Assembly: GCA_002869605.1 (NCBI GenBank)
Contig: PKUI01000226.1
Location: 1-48,031, forward strand
Length of the DNA stretch: 48,031 nucleotides
Reading direction: 5' to 3'
Source of the DNA: Desulfuromonas sp.
GTDB taxonomy: Bacteria > Desulfobacterota > Desulfuromonadia > Desulfuromonadales > SZUA-401
Made by a program: the position numbers and the translations under genes
Notes under the pieces: model-generated
What the model saw: only the letters and a program-made list of their open reading frames with translations
Database searches by the model: none
Told to the model about the DNA's origin: nothing
Shown: piece after piece, positions 28,221-36,478 of the stretch
How the letters are laid out: every line of letters starts with the position of its first letter
Position numbering within the stretch: position 1 is the first letter of the stretch

Positions 28221-28892
28221 ATGCGTATTCTGATCGTAGAAGATGAGAAAAAGGTCGCCAGCTTTGTCAAGCGCGGCCTGGAAGAAGAACAATACGCTGT
28301 AGACGTCGCCTACGATGGCGAAGAGGGGCTGTACATGGCCTCCAACAATCCCTACGACCTGCTGATCCTTGACATCATGCTCCCCAAGAAAGACGGCCTG
28401 ACCGTCGTCAAGGAGCTGCGCGCCAAGGACATCACCACCCCGATCCTGTGTCTGACCGCCAAGGACAAGGTGGAAGACGTGGTCTCGGGTCTCGATTCGG
28501 GCAGCGACGACTATCTCGCTAAACCGTTCGCCTTTGCCGAACTGGTCGCCCGCGTGCGTGCCCTGCTGCGTCGCCCCTCGCAGGACCGAGGCGCCGAAAT
28601 CGCCTTCTCCGACCTGCGCCTCGACCCGGTAGCACACAAGGTGTGGCGTGGTGACCAGGAGATCGTCCTGACAGCCAAGGAATACGCCCTGCTCGAGTAC
28701 TTCATCCGCAACCCCAACAAGATCCTGACGCGAACCATGATTGCCGAGCATGTCTGGGACTACAACTTCGACTCCTTCACCAACATCATCGACGTCTACG
28801 TCAACTACCTGCGCAAGAAAGTGGACAAGGACCACGACAAGAAGCTCATCCATACCGTCCGCGGGGTCGGCTACGTACTCAAGGAGGACTAG
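28221..28892 (+). CDS. OmpR-family response regulator
   Basis: The 223-residue protein has a receiver domain with the acidic pocket (E7-D8), phosphorylation site D51 in LLILDIMLPKKDG, and K101-type lysine in LAKPF. A winged-helix DNA-binding domain with LTAKEYALLEYF and RGVGYVL follows. ATG 28221 has AGAAGGAGA upstream; the frame extends upstream but that part is not receiver-like. It is followed immediately by its sensor kinase. Its sequence resembles the CusR/CopR/MprA type, so envelope or metal stress is a reasonable guess. Confidence 0.94.
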   Translation: MRILIVEDEKKVASFVKRGLEEEQYAVDVAYDGEEGLYMASNNPYDLLILDIMLPKKDGLTVVKELRAKDITTPILCLTAKDKVEDVVSGLDSGSDDYLAKPFAFAELVARVRALLRRPSQDRGAEIAFSDLRLDPVAHKVWRGDQEIVLTAKEYALLEYFIRNPNKILTRTMIAEHVWDYNFDSFTNIIDVYVNYLRKKVDKDHDKKLIHTVRGVGYVLKED

Positions 28893-30317
28893 TTGCCCTT
28901 CGGCACGATCCGCCTGCGCCTGACCCTCTGGTATGCGCTGGCACTGATTATCATTCTCGCAGGCTCCGGGACGATATGGTATCTCTACCTATCCCGGAGC
29001 CTGCTGTATCAGGTCGATCAACGCCTGCAGGGTGTCGCCGATGAGTTGGCGACGATCCACGCGCACAAACAGGGCAGGGACGGGAACAACCACTTCTCCG
29101 CACAACTCGACGACTTCGTGCACCGCTATACCCAGGGTGAACGGATTCAGATCGTCGACGCACGCGGAGAAATCTGCTGTCATTCCGACAACATCTTCCA
29201 CGATCATGAACATATCCCCCTGAGCCAGACCGCGCTGCGCAAGGCCCATCGCAGGGAATCGTGGTTCAGCGAAAACAATGTCGCCGGACAGCAAATGCGC
29301 ATCATCAGCGTGCCGCAGTTCGAAAACAACCAGTTGCAGGCGGTGCTGCTGATCGCCACCCCGCTCAAACCAACCACCACGATCCTGTATGACCTGCTCG
29401 GCATGCTTCTGGTCAGCAGTCCGATCGCGGCACTGGCGATGCTCTGGGGAGGATGGTTCCTCAGTGGCCGTGCGCTCGCACCGATCGACCGTATAAGCCA
29501 CGCCATGCAATCGATCGACGTCAACAAGCTGAGCAGCCGCCTCGAATTGCCCGACAGCCCCGACGAGATCACCCGCCTCGGCACCAACTTCAATAACTTG
29601 CTCGATCGACTGCAGGGAGCCTTCAACCAGATCCGGCAATTTACCGCCGACGCCTCTCACGAGCTGCGCACCCCCCTGGCCATCCTGCGCGGTGAAACCG
29701 AAGTCACCCTGTCATGGGGGAAGGACGTGGGCGACTATCGCCGTGCACTCGAGTCGAACCTGGAAGATATCGACCGTATGTCCCGCATTATCGAGGACCT
29801 ACTGACGCTCTCCCGCACCGAGGCCGGACAGGCACCGCTCAACCTTTCCCACTTCAGCCTTTGCGAGTTCACGCAATCCATCTTCGAACAGGCGACGATC
29901 TACGCTGAACCCTCTCAGATCAGCATCAATCTCGAGAGCAACCTGGACCAGGACATTGAGATCCTCGCAGACCGTCCACGCCTGCAACAGGCCCTCTTGA
30001 ACCTGCTCACCAACGCGATCAAGTACTCGGACGAACATTCAACGGTCGAACTGAGCGTCGACCTGGTCGACAATGACGTGATGTTCGCCGTTGCCGACCA
30101 TGGTATCGGCATCGACAGCCGGCACCTCCCCCACCTCTTCGATCGTTTTTATCGTGTCGATGAGGCCCGCGACCGTGACGCCGGAGGAGCAGGCATCGGC
30201 CTGGCCATTACCCACTGGATTGTCGCGGCCCACCATGGACATATCAGTGTTGTCTCCACCCCGGGAGAGGGGAGCACCTTCACTATCAGGCTGCCCCTTT
30301 TGCCACCCACCGACTAA
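28893..30317 (+). CDS. Membrane sensor histidine kinase (EnvZ/CusS type)
   Basis: The 474-residue kinase has a first membrane helix (about residues 9-30), a periplasmic loop of about 130 residues, a second helix near 165-190, HAMP, HisKA with H256 in ADASHELRTPLAILRGE and an HATPase domain with N, G1 and G2 boxes (LLTNAIKYS, DHGIGI, GGAGIGLAI). TTG 28893 is the likely start: it abuts the regulator's stop and AAGGAGG lies 5 bases upstream. The periplasmic loop contains several His and Asp residues but no recognised sensing domain. The pair probably controls the promoter just downstream (30322-30367). Confidence 0.92.
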   Translation: MPFGTIRLRLTLWYALALIIILAGSGTIWYLYLSRSLLYQVDQRLQGVADELATIHAHKQGRDGNNHFSAQLDDFVHRYTQGERIQIVDARGEICCHSDNIFHDHEHIPLSQTALRKAHRRESWFSENNVAGQQMRIISVPQFENNQLQAVLLIATPLKPTTTILYDLLGMLLVSSPIAALAMLWGGWFLSGRALAPIDRISHAMQSIDVNKLSSRLELPDSPDEITRLGTNFNNLLDRLQGAFNQIRQFTADASHELRTPLAILRGETEVTLSWGKDVGDYRRALESNLEDIDRMSRIIEDLLTLSRTEAGQAPLNLSHFSLCEFTQSIFEQATIYAEPSQISINLESNLDQDIEILADRPRLQQALLNLLTNAIKYSDEHSTVELSVDLVDNDVMFAVADHGIGIDSRHLPHLFDRFYRVDEARDRDAGGAGIGLAITHWIVAAHHGHISVVSTPGEGSTFTIRLPLLPPTD

Positions 30318-30321
30318 CGCA

Positions 30322-30367
30322 TTCTAATCCATATTTAACCATTTTCTAATCAATTGAGCCCTATACT
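30322..30367 (+). promoter_or_regulatory. Direct-repeat operator and promoter typical of OmpR/PhoB-type activation
   Basis: TTCTAATC occurs at 30322-30329 and again at 30344-30351, exactly 22 bases apart, with a looser copy (ATTTAACC) midway. A -10 TATACT (30362-30367) lies 10 bases later, while no good -35 is present. This is the layout of PhoB/OmpR-type activated promoters, in which the repeats replace the -35. Confidence 0.55.
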
Positions 30368-30373
30368 CAGCAG

Positions 30374-30442
30374 ATCTACGAGGGCCAAAATCGGTTCTCT
30401 CGCCCTGTTGACCGCCCCCTCCTGGCCGACAGGGCTTTTTTT
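30374..30442 (+). ncRNA. Candidate small RNA or terminated leader upstream of the Do protease
   Basis: A transcript started by the TATACT box would run about 70 bases and stop at the terminator 30402-30442. It has no ribosome site or ORF. It may be a small RNA controlled by the adjacent two-component system, or an attenuated leader of the protease gene. Confidence 0.35.
30402..30442 (+). terminator. Rho-independent terminator
   Basis: GCCCTGT (30402-30408) pairs with ACAGGGC (30429-30435), followed by seven T. The 20-base loop is long. Confidence 0.65.
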
Positions 30443-30500
30443 GTCAGTTCGCCCATCCCCTTCCTGTGCAAACGCGCCGAACTCTCTGCGCCACCGCTCG

Positions 30501-30529
30501 TTGACAACAAAACTGGCGATGATTAAATA
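30501..30529 (+). promoter_or_regulatory. Promoter of the Do-type protease gene
   Basis: TTGACA (30501-30506), a 17-base spacer and TAAATA (30524-30529) form a good sigma-70 promoter about 30 bases before the start codon. Confidence 0.6.
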
Positions 30530-30558
30530 GCAAGCAAATCGAACTACACGGAGGAAAT

Positions 30559-31932
30559 ATGCCCATGTACCGTTCCTTGTACCTTCTCCTGACCAGCCTG
30601 ATTTGCGCAGCCCTGTTCCTGCCCGGATCCGTATTCGCCTCTGCGCCCGATTTCGTCAGCCTGGCCGACGAACTGAAGCCGGCCGTGGTCAATATCAGCA
30701 CATCGAAGACCGTCAGCTCCCAGACTCCCCGCTTTAGAGGTGACCCGTTCTTCGACAACTTCTTTGAGCGCTTTTTCCAGGGGCAGCCTCCCACCACCCG
30801 GCGCCAGAGCTCGCTCGGCTCCGGCTTCATCATCTCCAGCAGCGGGGACATCCTGACCAACAACCACGTCGTCGACGGTGCCGACGAGATCAAGGTCACC
30901 CTCGCCGACGGCCGCAACTTCAAGGCCAGCGTCAGCGGCCGCGACCCCAAGCTCGACCTCGCCCTGTTGCACATCGAAGACGACGCGGACCTCCCGGTGG
31001 CACGACTCGGCAACAGCGACAAGCTCAGAACCGGTGAATGGGTGATGGCGATCGGCAACCCCTTCGGTCTGGAACAGACCGTAACCGTCGGCATCGTTTC
31101 TGCTAAAGGGCGGGTGATCGGTGCCGGCCCCTATGACGACTTCATCCAGACCGACGCGTCGATCAACCCGGGGAACTCCGGAGGTCCGCTGTTCAACACG
31201 GCCGGCGAAGTAATTGGCATCAATACCGCCATCATTGCCCAGGGCCAGGGGATCGGCTTCGCCATCCCGATCAATGCTGCCAGCCAGGTCATCACCCAGC
31301 TCAGAAAAGATGGGCGCGTCATCCGCGGCTGGCTCGGCGTCTCGGTGCAGCCCCTGACCCCTGAACTGGCCGACTCCTTCGGCCTCGAGTCCCAGTACGG
31401 CGCGCTGATCTCCGAGGTCGTCCCCGACTCTCCTGCCGATAAGGCCGGCTTCCGCCGCGGCGACATTCTGCGCAGCTTCGACGGCAAGCCGATCGAACAG
31501 ATGCACGACCTGCCCCGCATGGTGGCGGCGACCGCGGTCGGCAGCAAGGTAACGGCTGAAGTGTTCCGTGACGGCAAAACCGTGCATCTCGAGGTCACCG
31601 TCGGTGAACTGGATGATAAGGTTGCTGGAACTCCGTCAGCTGAGGAACAGAACAGCCTAGGACTGACCGTCAACGACATCACCCCGGAACTGCAGAAGTC
31701 TCTAGGCCTCGAGAGCAATGAAGGCGTGGTCATTACCGGCATCGCCCCCGGTAGCAGCGCCGCCGACTCTGAACTGCACCGCGGCGACCTGATTTTTGAG
31801 ATCAACGGTAAAGCGATTTCGGACAGCAAGACGTTTCGCCAGCTACTCACTAAGATCGAAAAAGGGAAGGTATTGCGCCTGCTGGTACAGCGCCGCGAGG
31901 CTCTTTTCTATACCACCCTGAAGGCACGCTGA
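30559..31932 (+). CDS. htrA: Periplasmic Do-type serine protease (DegP/HtrA)
   Basis: The 457-residue protein is a periplasmic chaperone/protease that degrades misfolded envelope proteins. A signal peptide ends near VFASAP (residue 27). The catalytic triad is H103 (NNHVVDG), D133 (KLDLALL) and S207 (GNSGGPL). Two PDZ domains follow, roughly residues 265-350 and 370-455, as in DegP/DegQ. ATG 30559 has GGAGG 4 bases upstream, and a second ATG at 30565 would give a better spacing of 10. It lies downstream of an OmpR/EnvZ-type pair, an arrangement that fits envelope-stress control. Confidence 0.95.
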   Translation: MPMYRSLYLLLTSLICAALFLPGSVFASAPDFVSLADELKPAVVNISTSKTVSSQTPRFRGDPFFDNFFERFFQGQPPTTRRQSSLGSGFIISSSGDILTNNHVVDGADEIKVTLADGRNFKASVSGRDPKLDLALLHIEDDADLPVARLGNSDKLRTGEWVMAIGNPFGLEQTVTVGIVSAKGRVIGAGPYDDFIQTDASINPGNSGGPLFNTAGEVIGINTAIIAQGQGIGFAIPINAASQVITQLRKDGRVIRGWLGVSVQPLTPELADSFGLESQYGALISEVVPDSPADKAGFRRGDILRSFDGKPIEQMHDLPRMVAATAVGSKVTAEVFRDGKTVHLEVTVGELDDKVAGTPSAEEQNSLGLTVNDITPELQKSLGLESNEGVVITGIAPGSSAADSELHRGDLIFEINGKAISDSKTFRQLLTKIEKGKVLRLLVQRREALFYTTLKAR

Positions 31933-31952
31933 GCTCGCACTCAGCCAGTTTC

Positions 31953-31990
31953 GGCCACGGGGGATTCGGCAGACTTGCCCCCCCGTGGCC
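31953..31990 (+). other. GC-rich hairpin after the protease gene
   Basis: GGCCACGGGGG and CCCCCGTGGCC form a perfect 11-bp stem with a 16-base loop. No T tract follows, so termination would be inefficient or Rho-assisted. Confidence 0.5.
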
Positions 31991-32081
31991 ACCGCTTGCG
32001 CAGAGAAGGAGTTAATCGCGCTTGATCTACTGTGCGAATGCACGGTGTTAAGCACAAAACAGTTATGCTATCTTCGCGAAT

Positions 32082-33467
32082 ATGCGTCTAACCCTCAAAC
32101 ATCAAATTCTCCTTGCGCCCGCCTCGGTGCTACTGCTGATGAGCCTGGCACTCGGCTTTCTCCAGCATAGCTACTGGGGCCTGTCCATCAAACGGCAAAA
32201 GGCTCATGACCTCGGCAGCGCCTTTATTGCCCTGGCCCAGGCCGATCTGAATGCGGCGCGCATGCAGAGCCTTGCAAGACGCTTTCAGAGCCAACCGCTG
32301 GTCGACATCGCCGAACTGCGCCTGATGTCCGAGCTTTCCAACAACCTGCTCGAGTCGCTGCAGCATGTGATCCATGCCTCCCCCCTCCCGCATGAAAGCG
32401 AGGCCCTCATCCAGCAGTCGATGGAATACCTCGACCCCGAACACGCCTACGACCCCGACCGGGTCCTCGACAATATCGCCATACTCAGATCCCACCTGGT
32501 GAAACTGGTCGAAAATATTCAGCGGCAGCGTAAAGAGTTACTCGAAGGGCCAAATCCCGATATCGATCAGATCGTTCACCAGACCACCCTGGTGTCGATC
32601 ATCATCCTCGCTACGGCGATCCTGCTCGGCCTGTTGCTGGCGCTGTTTTTCTCCCGCCGCATTCTAAGGCGCATATCGGCACTGTCGACCAGCGCCGGAC
32701 GCATCGCCGCCGGAGAGCTTGAACCACCACCGGCCCCGGAGCAGATTAACGACGAGCTCGACCACCTGGCCCTGTCGATCAACAGCATGACCGAGCGCCT
32801 GATCCGGGTGGTATCGGCCGAAAAACTGCTCGAAGGGGCCGAGGAAGAACGGCGCCGCATCGCCATGGACCTGCATGACCAGACCCTTTCAGATCTGGCG
32901 CAGCTGCAACGTGGCCTCCAGGAGCTGAAAATCCAGGAGGACCAAGAGGAGAAACAGCATGCCCTGCTGCAGGAACTGCAACAGGCGATGAGCAGTCTGC
33001 GCGAAGTCATGGAGAACCTGCACCCCCAGACCCTGGAGATTCTGGGGCTCGGGGCCGCCATCACGGCGCACATCGAACGTTTACACGCGCGACCCGGGAT
33101 GCCCGAGTACAACCTGTATATCGCCCCGACGGTCGAAAATGCAGGCATCTCCAGGCTGACCAAGCTGACCCTCTACCGGATCTCGATCGAGGCCGTCCAC
33201 AACATCCTCAAGCACGCCCACGCCAGCCGCTACGAACTGGCCCTGGAAGTCCGCGAGGGCGAGCTGATCCTGACCGTCGAGGATAACGGGCAGGGGATGC
33301 CTAAAACACCTGTCCACAAGGAAAGCGGACGCGGTCTGCACAACATGCGGGAACGGGCCCGGGCCATCGGAGCCACGGTCAACTGGCACGCGTCGCGGTT
33401 TTCCACCGGAACCTGCTTCGAGCTGCGGCTGCCGCTTGCAAAACCTGACGAGGAGAACCGAACATGA
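32082..33467 (+). CDS. NarX/DesK-type sensor histidine kinase
   Basis: The 461-residue kinase has a membrane helix at about 9-28, an extracytoplasmic helical region to about 168, a second helix at about 170-190 and a HAMP domain. The HisKA_3 dimerisation domain carries H265 in RRRIAMDLHDQTLSDL, and the C-terminal HATPase has EAVHNILKHAHA and VEDNGQGM. The external region is all helix, like four-helix-bundle sensors, with no obvious ligand motif. Its TGA overlaps the ATG of the response regulator (ATGA). No strong ribosome site precedes the start. Confidence 0.92.
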   Translation: MRLTLKHQILLAPASVLLLMSLALGFLQHSYWGLSIKRQKAHDLGSAFIALAQADLNAARMQSLARRFQSQPLVDIAELRLMSELSNNLLESLQHVIHASPLPHESEALIQQSMEYLDPEHAYDPDRVLDNIAILRSHLVKLVENIQRQRKELLEGPNPDIDQIVHQTTLVSIIILATAILLGLLLALFFSRRILRRISALSTSAGRIAAGELEPPPAPEQINDELDHLALSINSMTERLIRVVSAEKLLEGAEEERRRIAMDLHDQTLSDLAQLQRGLQELKIQEDQEEKQHALLQELQQAMSSLREVMENLHPQTLEILGLGAAITAHIERLHARPGMPEYNLYIAPTVENAGISRLTKLTLYRISIEAVHNILKHAHASRYELALEVREGELILTVEDNGQGMPKTPVHKESGRGLHNMRERARAIGATVNWHASRFSTGTCFELRLPLAKPDEENRT

Positions 33468-34222
33468 GTTCTGAAATCACCCGAATCTTCATCGCCGAGG
33501 ACAATCCCAAGGATTATGAGTTTCTCGAGCGCCTGCTTGAGGAGTCCGGGCGCAACCTCGAAATCGTCCGTGCCCCCAACGGGCGCGAAGCGCTTGAACT
33601 CGCACGCAAGGAAAATGCGCCGCTGGTGATCAGCGACATCCAGATGCCGGAAATGAACGGGATCGAGTTCGCCCGCGCGCTGTGGGAGCATTCCCCCGAA
33701 GCCCGCATTGTCTTCTGGAGCCAGTACAAGGACGAGATGTACGTACGTTCCCTGGCCAAGATTGTGCCGCCCGAAACCGTTTATGGCTACATCCTCAAGT
33801 CGAATCCGCGGGACAAGATCGACGCGGCGATCTGGACGGTCCTTGAAGACGAGCAGTGCTGGATCGACCCCGAAGTACGCAAGGTCCAGGGGCGTGCCCG
33901 CGGCAGCCAGACCTCCCTCTCCGACATCGAATACGAGGCGCTGGTCGACATCTCCCTGGGGTTGACCGACAACCTGATTGCCCAGCGCCGCTACCTCTCG
34001 CGCCGCGGGGTGCAGAGCCGCCTCAACTCGCTTTATGCCAAGCTCGGTGTCGACCAGGAGCAGTTCCACAGCGAAAAACATGGCGACGCCCTCAACCTGC
34101 GCAATCGGGCGGTCGCCGTCGCCCTGCACCGCGGGCTGATCAACGCCTTCGAACTCGAGCACGAGGAGAAGGAGTTCCAGCACTGGTTTGAGCGCTACCA
34201 AAACAACCAGTCCAACTACTAA
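33464..34222 (+). CDS. Response regulator with a NarL-like C-terminal helix-turn-helix
   Basis: The 252-residue protein has a receiver domain with E12-D13, phosphoacceptor D58 in LVISDIQMPEMNGIEF and a lysine in YILKSNP. The C-terminal part (about 145-200) resembles a LuxR/NarL helix-turn-helix: LSDIEYEALVDISLGLTDN followed by the recognition-like RRGVQSRLNSLYAKLGV. The helix is less canonical than in NarL, and a further 50-residue tail follows. It overlaps the kinase gene by 4 bases, so the two form a cognate pair. Target genes are not evident. Confidence 0.9.
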   Translation: MSSEITRIFIAEDNPKDYEFLERLLEESGRNLEIVRAPNGREALELARKENAPLVISDIQMPEMNGIEFARALWEHSPEARIVFWSQYKDEMYVRSLAKIVPPETVYGYILKSNPRDKIDAAIWTVLEDEQCWIDPEVRKVQGRARGSQTSLSDIEYEALVDISLGLTDNLIAQRRYLSRRGVQSRLNSLYAKLGVDQEQFHSEKHGDALNLRNRAVAVALHRGLINAFELEHEEKEFQHWFERYQNNQSNY

Positions 34223-34256
34223 GCAGCTTGTGTTTCCCCCCTCCGTGTGGTAAAAA

Positions 34257-34269
34257 TTGGCCTTACCAA
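34257..34269. promoter_or_regulatory. FadR-family operator just before its regulator gene
   Basis: TTGGCCTTACCAA fits the TTGG-N5-CCAA pattern of PdhR/LldR-type sites, with one base off the TTGGTnnnACCAA form. A flanking TGGTAA (34248-34253) also pairs with TTACCA (34263-34268). It lies about 21 bases before the start codon, which suggests autorepression. Confidence 0.5.
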
Positions 34270-34290
34270 ATCACCATCCGGAGCAATGGC

Positions 34291-35019
34291 ATGACCACAA
34301 TCTTCAAACCGATCCGCCCCAAGAAAATCTCCGAAGAGATCGTCAACCAGATCAAGGAGCTGATCGTTAAGGGCGACCTCAAGCCGGGAGACCGCATCCC
34401 CTCCGAGAGGGAAATGGCGGCGTCCCTCGACGTCAGTCGTCCCTCGGTGCGTGAGGCGTTGATGGGCCTTGAAGCGCTCGGTTTCCTCGAATCACGCCAG
34501 GGCGGTGGCACCTATGTACGTTCGCTGACCGACCCGGCCATGGCCGACCCTTTGACCAGCCTGATCGGCGAAAAAGCCCCGCAGATGCTCTACGCACTGG
34601 TCGAAGTGCGCATGGGCCTCGAAACCTGGTCGGCCTACCTCGCGGCCAAGCGTGCCACCGATGCGCAGATCGCCAAGCTCCACGAGCTCTACGCCATTAT
34701 GAAAAAACAGGCGGCAACCGGTGGCTGGGACGCCGAAGTCGACGCCCAGTTCCATGTGGCGATTACCGAGGCCACCCACAACACCCTGCAGGTGCATGTG
34801 CTCAACACCATCTATAGCCTCTTCCACACCACGATCATGGTCGCGCTCTCCGAATTTTACAGCCGCGAGGGGTACGTCGATACGCTGCTCGCCCAGCACA
34901 AGGCGATCATCGATGCCATCGCCGAGCGCAACCCGGAAAAAGCGCGCCAGAAGATGGAAGAGCATCTCGGCACCGTCGAGGAGAAGATGGCCCAGATCAT
35001 GGAAAAAGGGAGTCTCTGA
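34291..35019 (+). CDS. FadR-type GntR-family regulator (PdhR/LldR-like)
   Basis: The 242-residue protein has an N-terminal GntR winged helix (about 10-75) with IPSEREMAASLDVSRPSVREAL, and a C-terminal all-helical FCD domain with the metal/ligand-binding pattern of aspartate and histidines (DAQFHVAITEATHN and LAQHKAIIDAI). Such regulators usually sense small carboxylic acids such as lactate, pyruvate or glycolate. ATG 34291 has GGAG about 7 bases upstream; the frame upstream to 34228 is not family-like. It stands alone between a two-component operon and its own terminator, with a likely operator in its leader. Confidence 0.93.
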   Translation: MTTIFKPIRPKKISEEIVNQIKELIVKGDLKPGDRIPSEREMAASLDVSRPSVREALMGLEALGFLESRQGGGTYVRSLTDPAMADPLTSLIGEKAPQMLYALVEVRMGLETWSAYLAAKRATDAQIAKLHELYAIMKKQAATGGWDAEVDAQFHVAITEATHNTLQVHVLNTIYSLFHTTIMVALSEFYSREGYVDTLLAQHKAIIDAIAERNPEKARQKMEEHLGTVEEKMAQIMEKGSL

Positions 35020-35042
35020 ACGCCCCCCTTACACACGACAGT

Positions 35043-35077
35043 AAAGGCTGCCGCCCCCCCGCCGGCAGCCTTTTTTT
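35043..35077 (+). terminator. Rho-independent terminator
   Basis: AAAGGCTGCCG (35043-35053) pairs with CGGCAGCCTTT (35063-35073), followed by more T. It ends the FadR-type regulator transcript. Confidence 0.88.
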
Positions 35078-35128
35078 ATGGACTACAAGCGAACCTTACA
35101 ATTGTTAAACCCATGACCAATACAAGTA

Positions 35129-35166
35129 CGCCTCACGCAAAGACGCAAAGCCGCCAAGAAAACCTG
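35129..35166. repeat. Interspersed repeat of the 'cgcaaagacgcaaag' type
   Basis: The stretch CCTCACGCAAAGACGCAAAG followed by CCGCCAAG matches a non-coding repeat I have seen in many unrelated bacterial genomes, often misannotated as a small protein with a LRLCV motif. Here the minus-strand frame 35083-35304 shows exactly this AALRLCVRR string and should not be called a gene. Its function is unknown. Confidence 0.5.
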
Positions 35167-35282
35167 GAGAAATCTAAACATTAAGGCTCTGTTTGCGTTT
35201 AAGCGCTTCCCCTCGATCCGCCTACTTCTGGTACGTGAGGTTGCTGTCGAATTGATTTTGACGAACCTTAGTTTGGCTACTC

Positions 35283-36066
35283 TCACAACCCCTTCTCCTC
35301 GCACGCCCGGGCGACATAACGATTTTCGTTGCCCTGCAGCTCGGCGATGCGCCGCTGCCGTTCACACTCCCATCCGTTCACGGGGTCCGCACGGTCCCAG
35401 GCTTCGTACAGTTTGCGATTCTTGCCGCTGACAATCCCCCTTCCCGGGTAGGCCATGTCCATATAAAAATAGCTGCGCGCAATATCTCCCCGCACCTCGG
35501 GGGGAGGTTCAGCCTTACGTTCGGCAATCTCCATGTCACACACACCGAAACGCCGCTCTTCCCCCGGCAGCAGGGCAAAGCTGTAATTGGAGCGCAAACC
35601 GTTCAGTTCGCCAATCGCCGGCACCAGGTTATGCATGTCCGACTGCATGTAGCGATAGAGCATCTCCACCTTTTCCGCGCAACGACGCCCCTTGAAGGAT
35701 TTCCCCTTCGAATCAACACACTCCGGAGCCCCCTCCCGCCACGCCGCGAAACTCTGCCCGAAGGCGTGCGCCGGGACCAGGTGTTCCCATTCCAGACGGT
35801 AGGCCCGCGAAGTATCTTTTAACGGAGAGTAGAGCGTATGTTCGAGTTGTTTGCTGGTACCGAAATGCGAAGCGCAATAAAAGGTGGTTCGATGATCGTG
35901 ATAAACCTGCTGCAGGAGTATTTTCTTGGCGAGATTGAACGAATCGTGCCTGGTATTGCCGGCGGCCTGAGCAGCCCCGGCGCCCAACGCACATGACACA
36001 ATAAAGGAAACACAGAAACGGCATATGCTAATCTGCTTGTTTAAAAAAAATCCTTGTCTTTCGCAT
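35283..36066 (-). pseudogene. Secreted endonuclease I (EndA/NucM family), frameshifted in the signal peptide
   Basis: The main frame (35283-35999) encodes an endonuclease I-type protein: the catalytic LEWEHLVPAHAFG motif, the DMHNLVP motif and several cysteines are intact, so the mature enzyme would be complete. These nucleases cut DNA and RNA outside the cell or in the periplasm. No proper start lies in that frame. An ATG at 36066 with a GGGGGAGGG site 7-8 bases upstream starts MRKTRIF, and joins the frame if one base is dropped from the eight-T run (36050-36043 on the minus strand); the result is a good signal peptide ending GAGAAQA. As written, the ATG frame stops at 36028. The cause may be a sequencing error, slippage or real inactivation. 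Confidence 0.75.
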
Positions 36067-36205
36067 GGTTAATCCCTCCCCCTGAACTCTAGGCTCACCC
36101 TGCATGTCGCCTCTCTGTAAAGCAAAAATCATGAGCATCCGTTGCGGCAAGCAAAATGGACTTGATGCTAAGATGAAGCTAAATGATCAACGAGAGGAGA
36201 GATCC

Positions 36206-36424
36206 ATGAACCGTGAGACCTTCACACACATATGCCTGGAATCCGAAGCTGGCAGAGATAGCTACGTGACACACCCAAGCTCCAACGAGGAAGGGGTCGT
36301 CACCAACTGCAGCATCAACAACGATCATCTGGTGGTACGAACCAACGACGGTCACTCCCGCTGTTGGGACTACCATCACTGCGAGGAGTTGCGACCATCC
36401 CTCAAGTCGGGACCGATGGGCTGA
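36206..36424 (+). CDS. Small hypothetical protein (72 aa)
   Basis: ATG 36206 with GAGAGGAGAG upstream gives a 72-residue acidic soluble protein. It has three scattered cysteines (in THICLES, TNCSIN and CWDYHHC region) and a CWDYHHCEEL motif near the C-terminus. The predicted pattern is mostly beta strands with a charged tail. I do not recognise the family. It lies between the leftward endonuclease gene and a promoter/terminator pair, with no operon partner. Confidence 0.6.
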   Translation: MNRETFTHICLESEAGRDSYVTHPSSNEEGVVTNCSINNDHLVVRTNDGHSRCWDYHHCEELRPSLKSGPMG

Positions 36425-36443
36425 GCGCAAACGACCATTCGAT

Positions 36444-36473
36444 TTGACAGCGGCCCCGCTTCTGACGTATACA
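36444..36473 (+). promoter_or_regulatory. Strong sigma-70-type promoter
   Basis: TTGACA (36444-36449) with an 18-base spacer and TATACA (36468-36473), or 17 bases to GTATAC. Transcription would start near 36480. Confidence 0.6.
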
Positions 36474-36478
36474 CTTAG

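Noticed and set aside
30544..31587. 347-codon minus-strand frame opposite the Do protease gene
   Set aside because: The plus-strand gene has signal peptide, full catalytic triad and two PDZ domains. The antisense frame is a shadow.
35083..35304. Small minus-strand ORF with AALRLCVRR
   Set aside because: It is the typical false translation of the 'cgcaaag' interspersed repeat and has no ribosome site.
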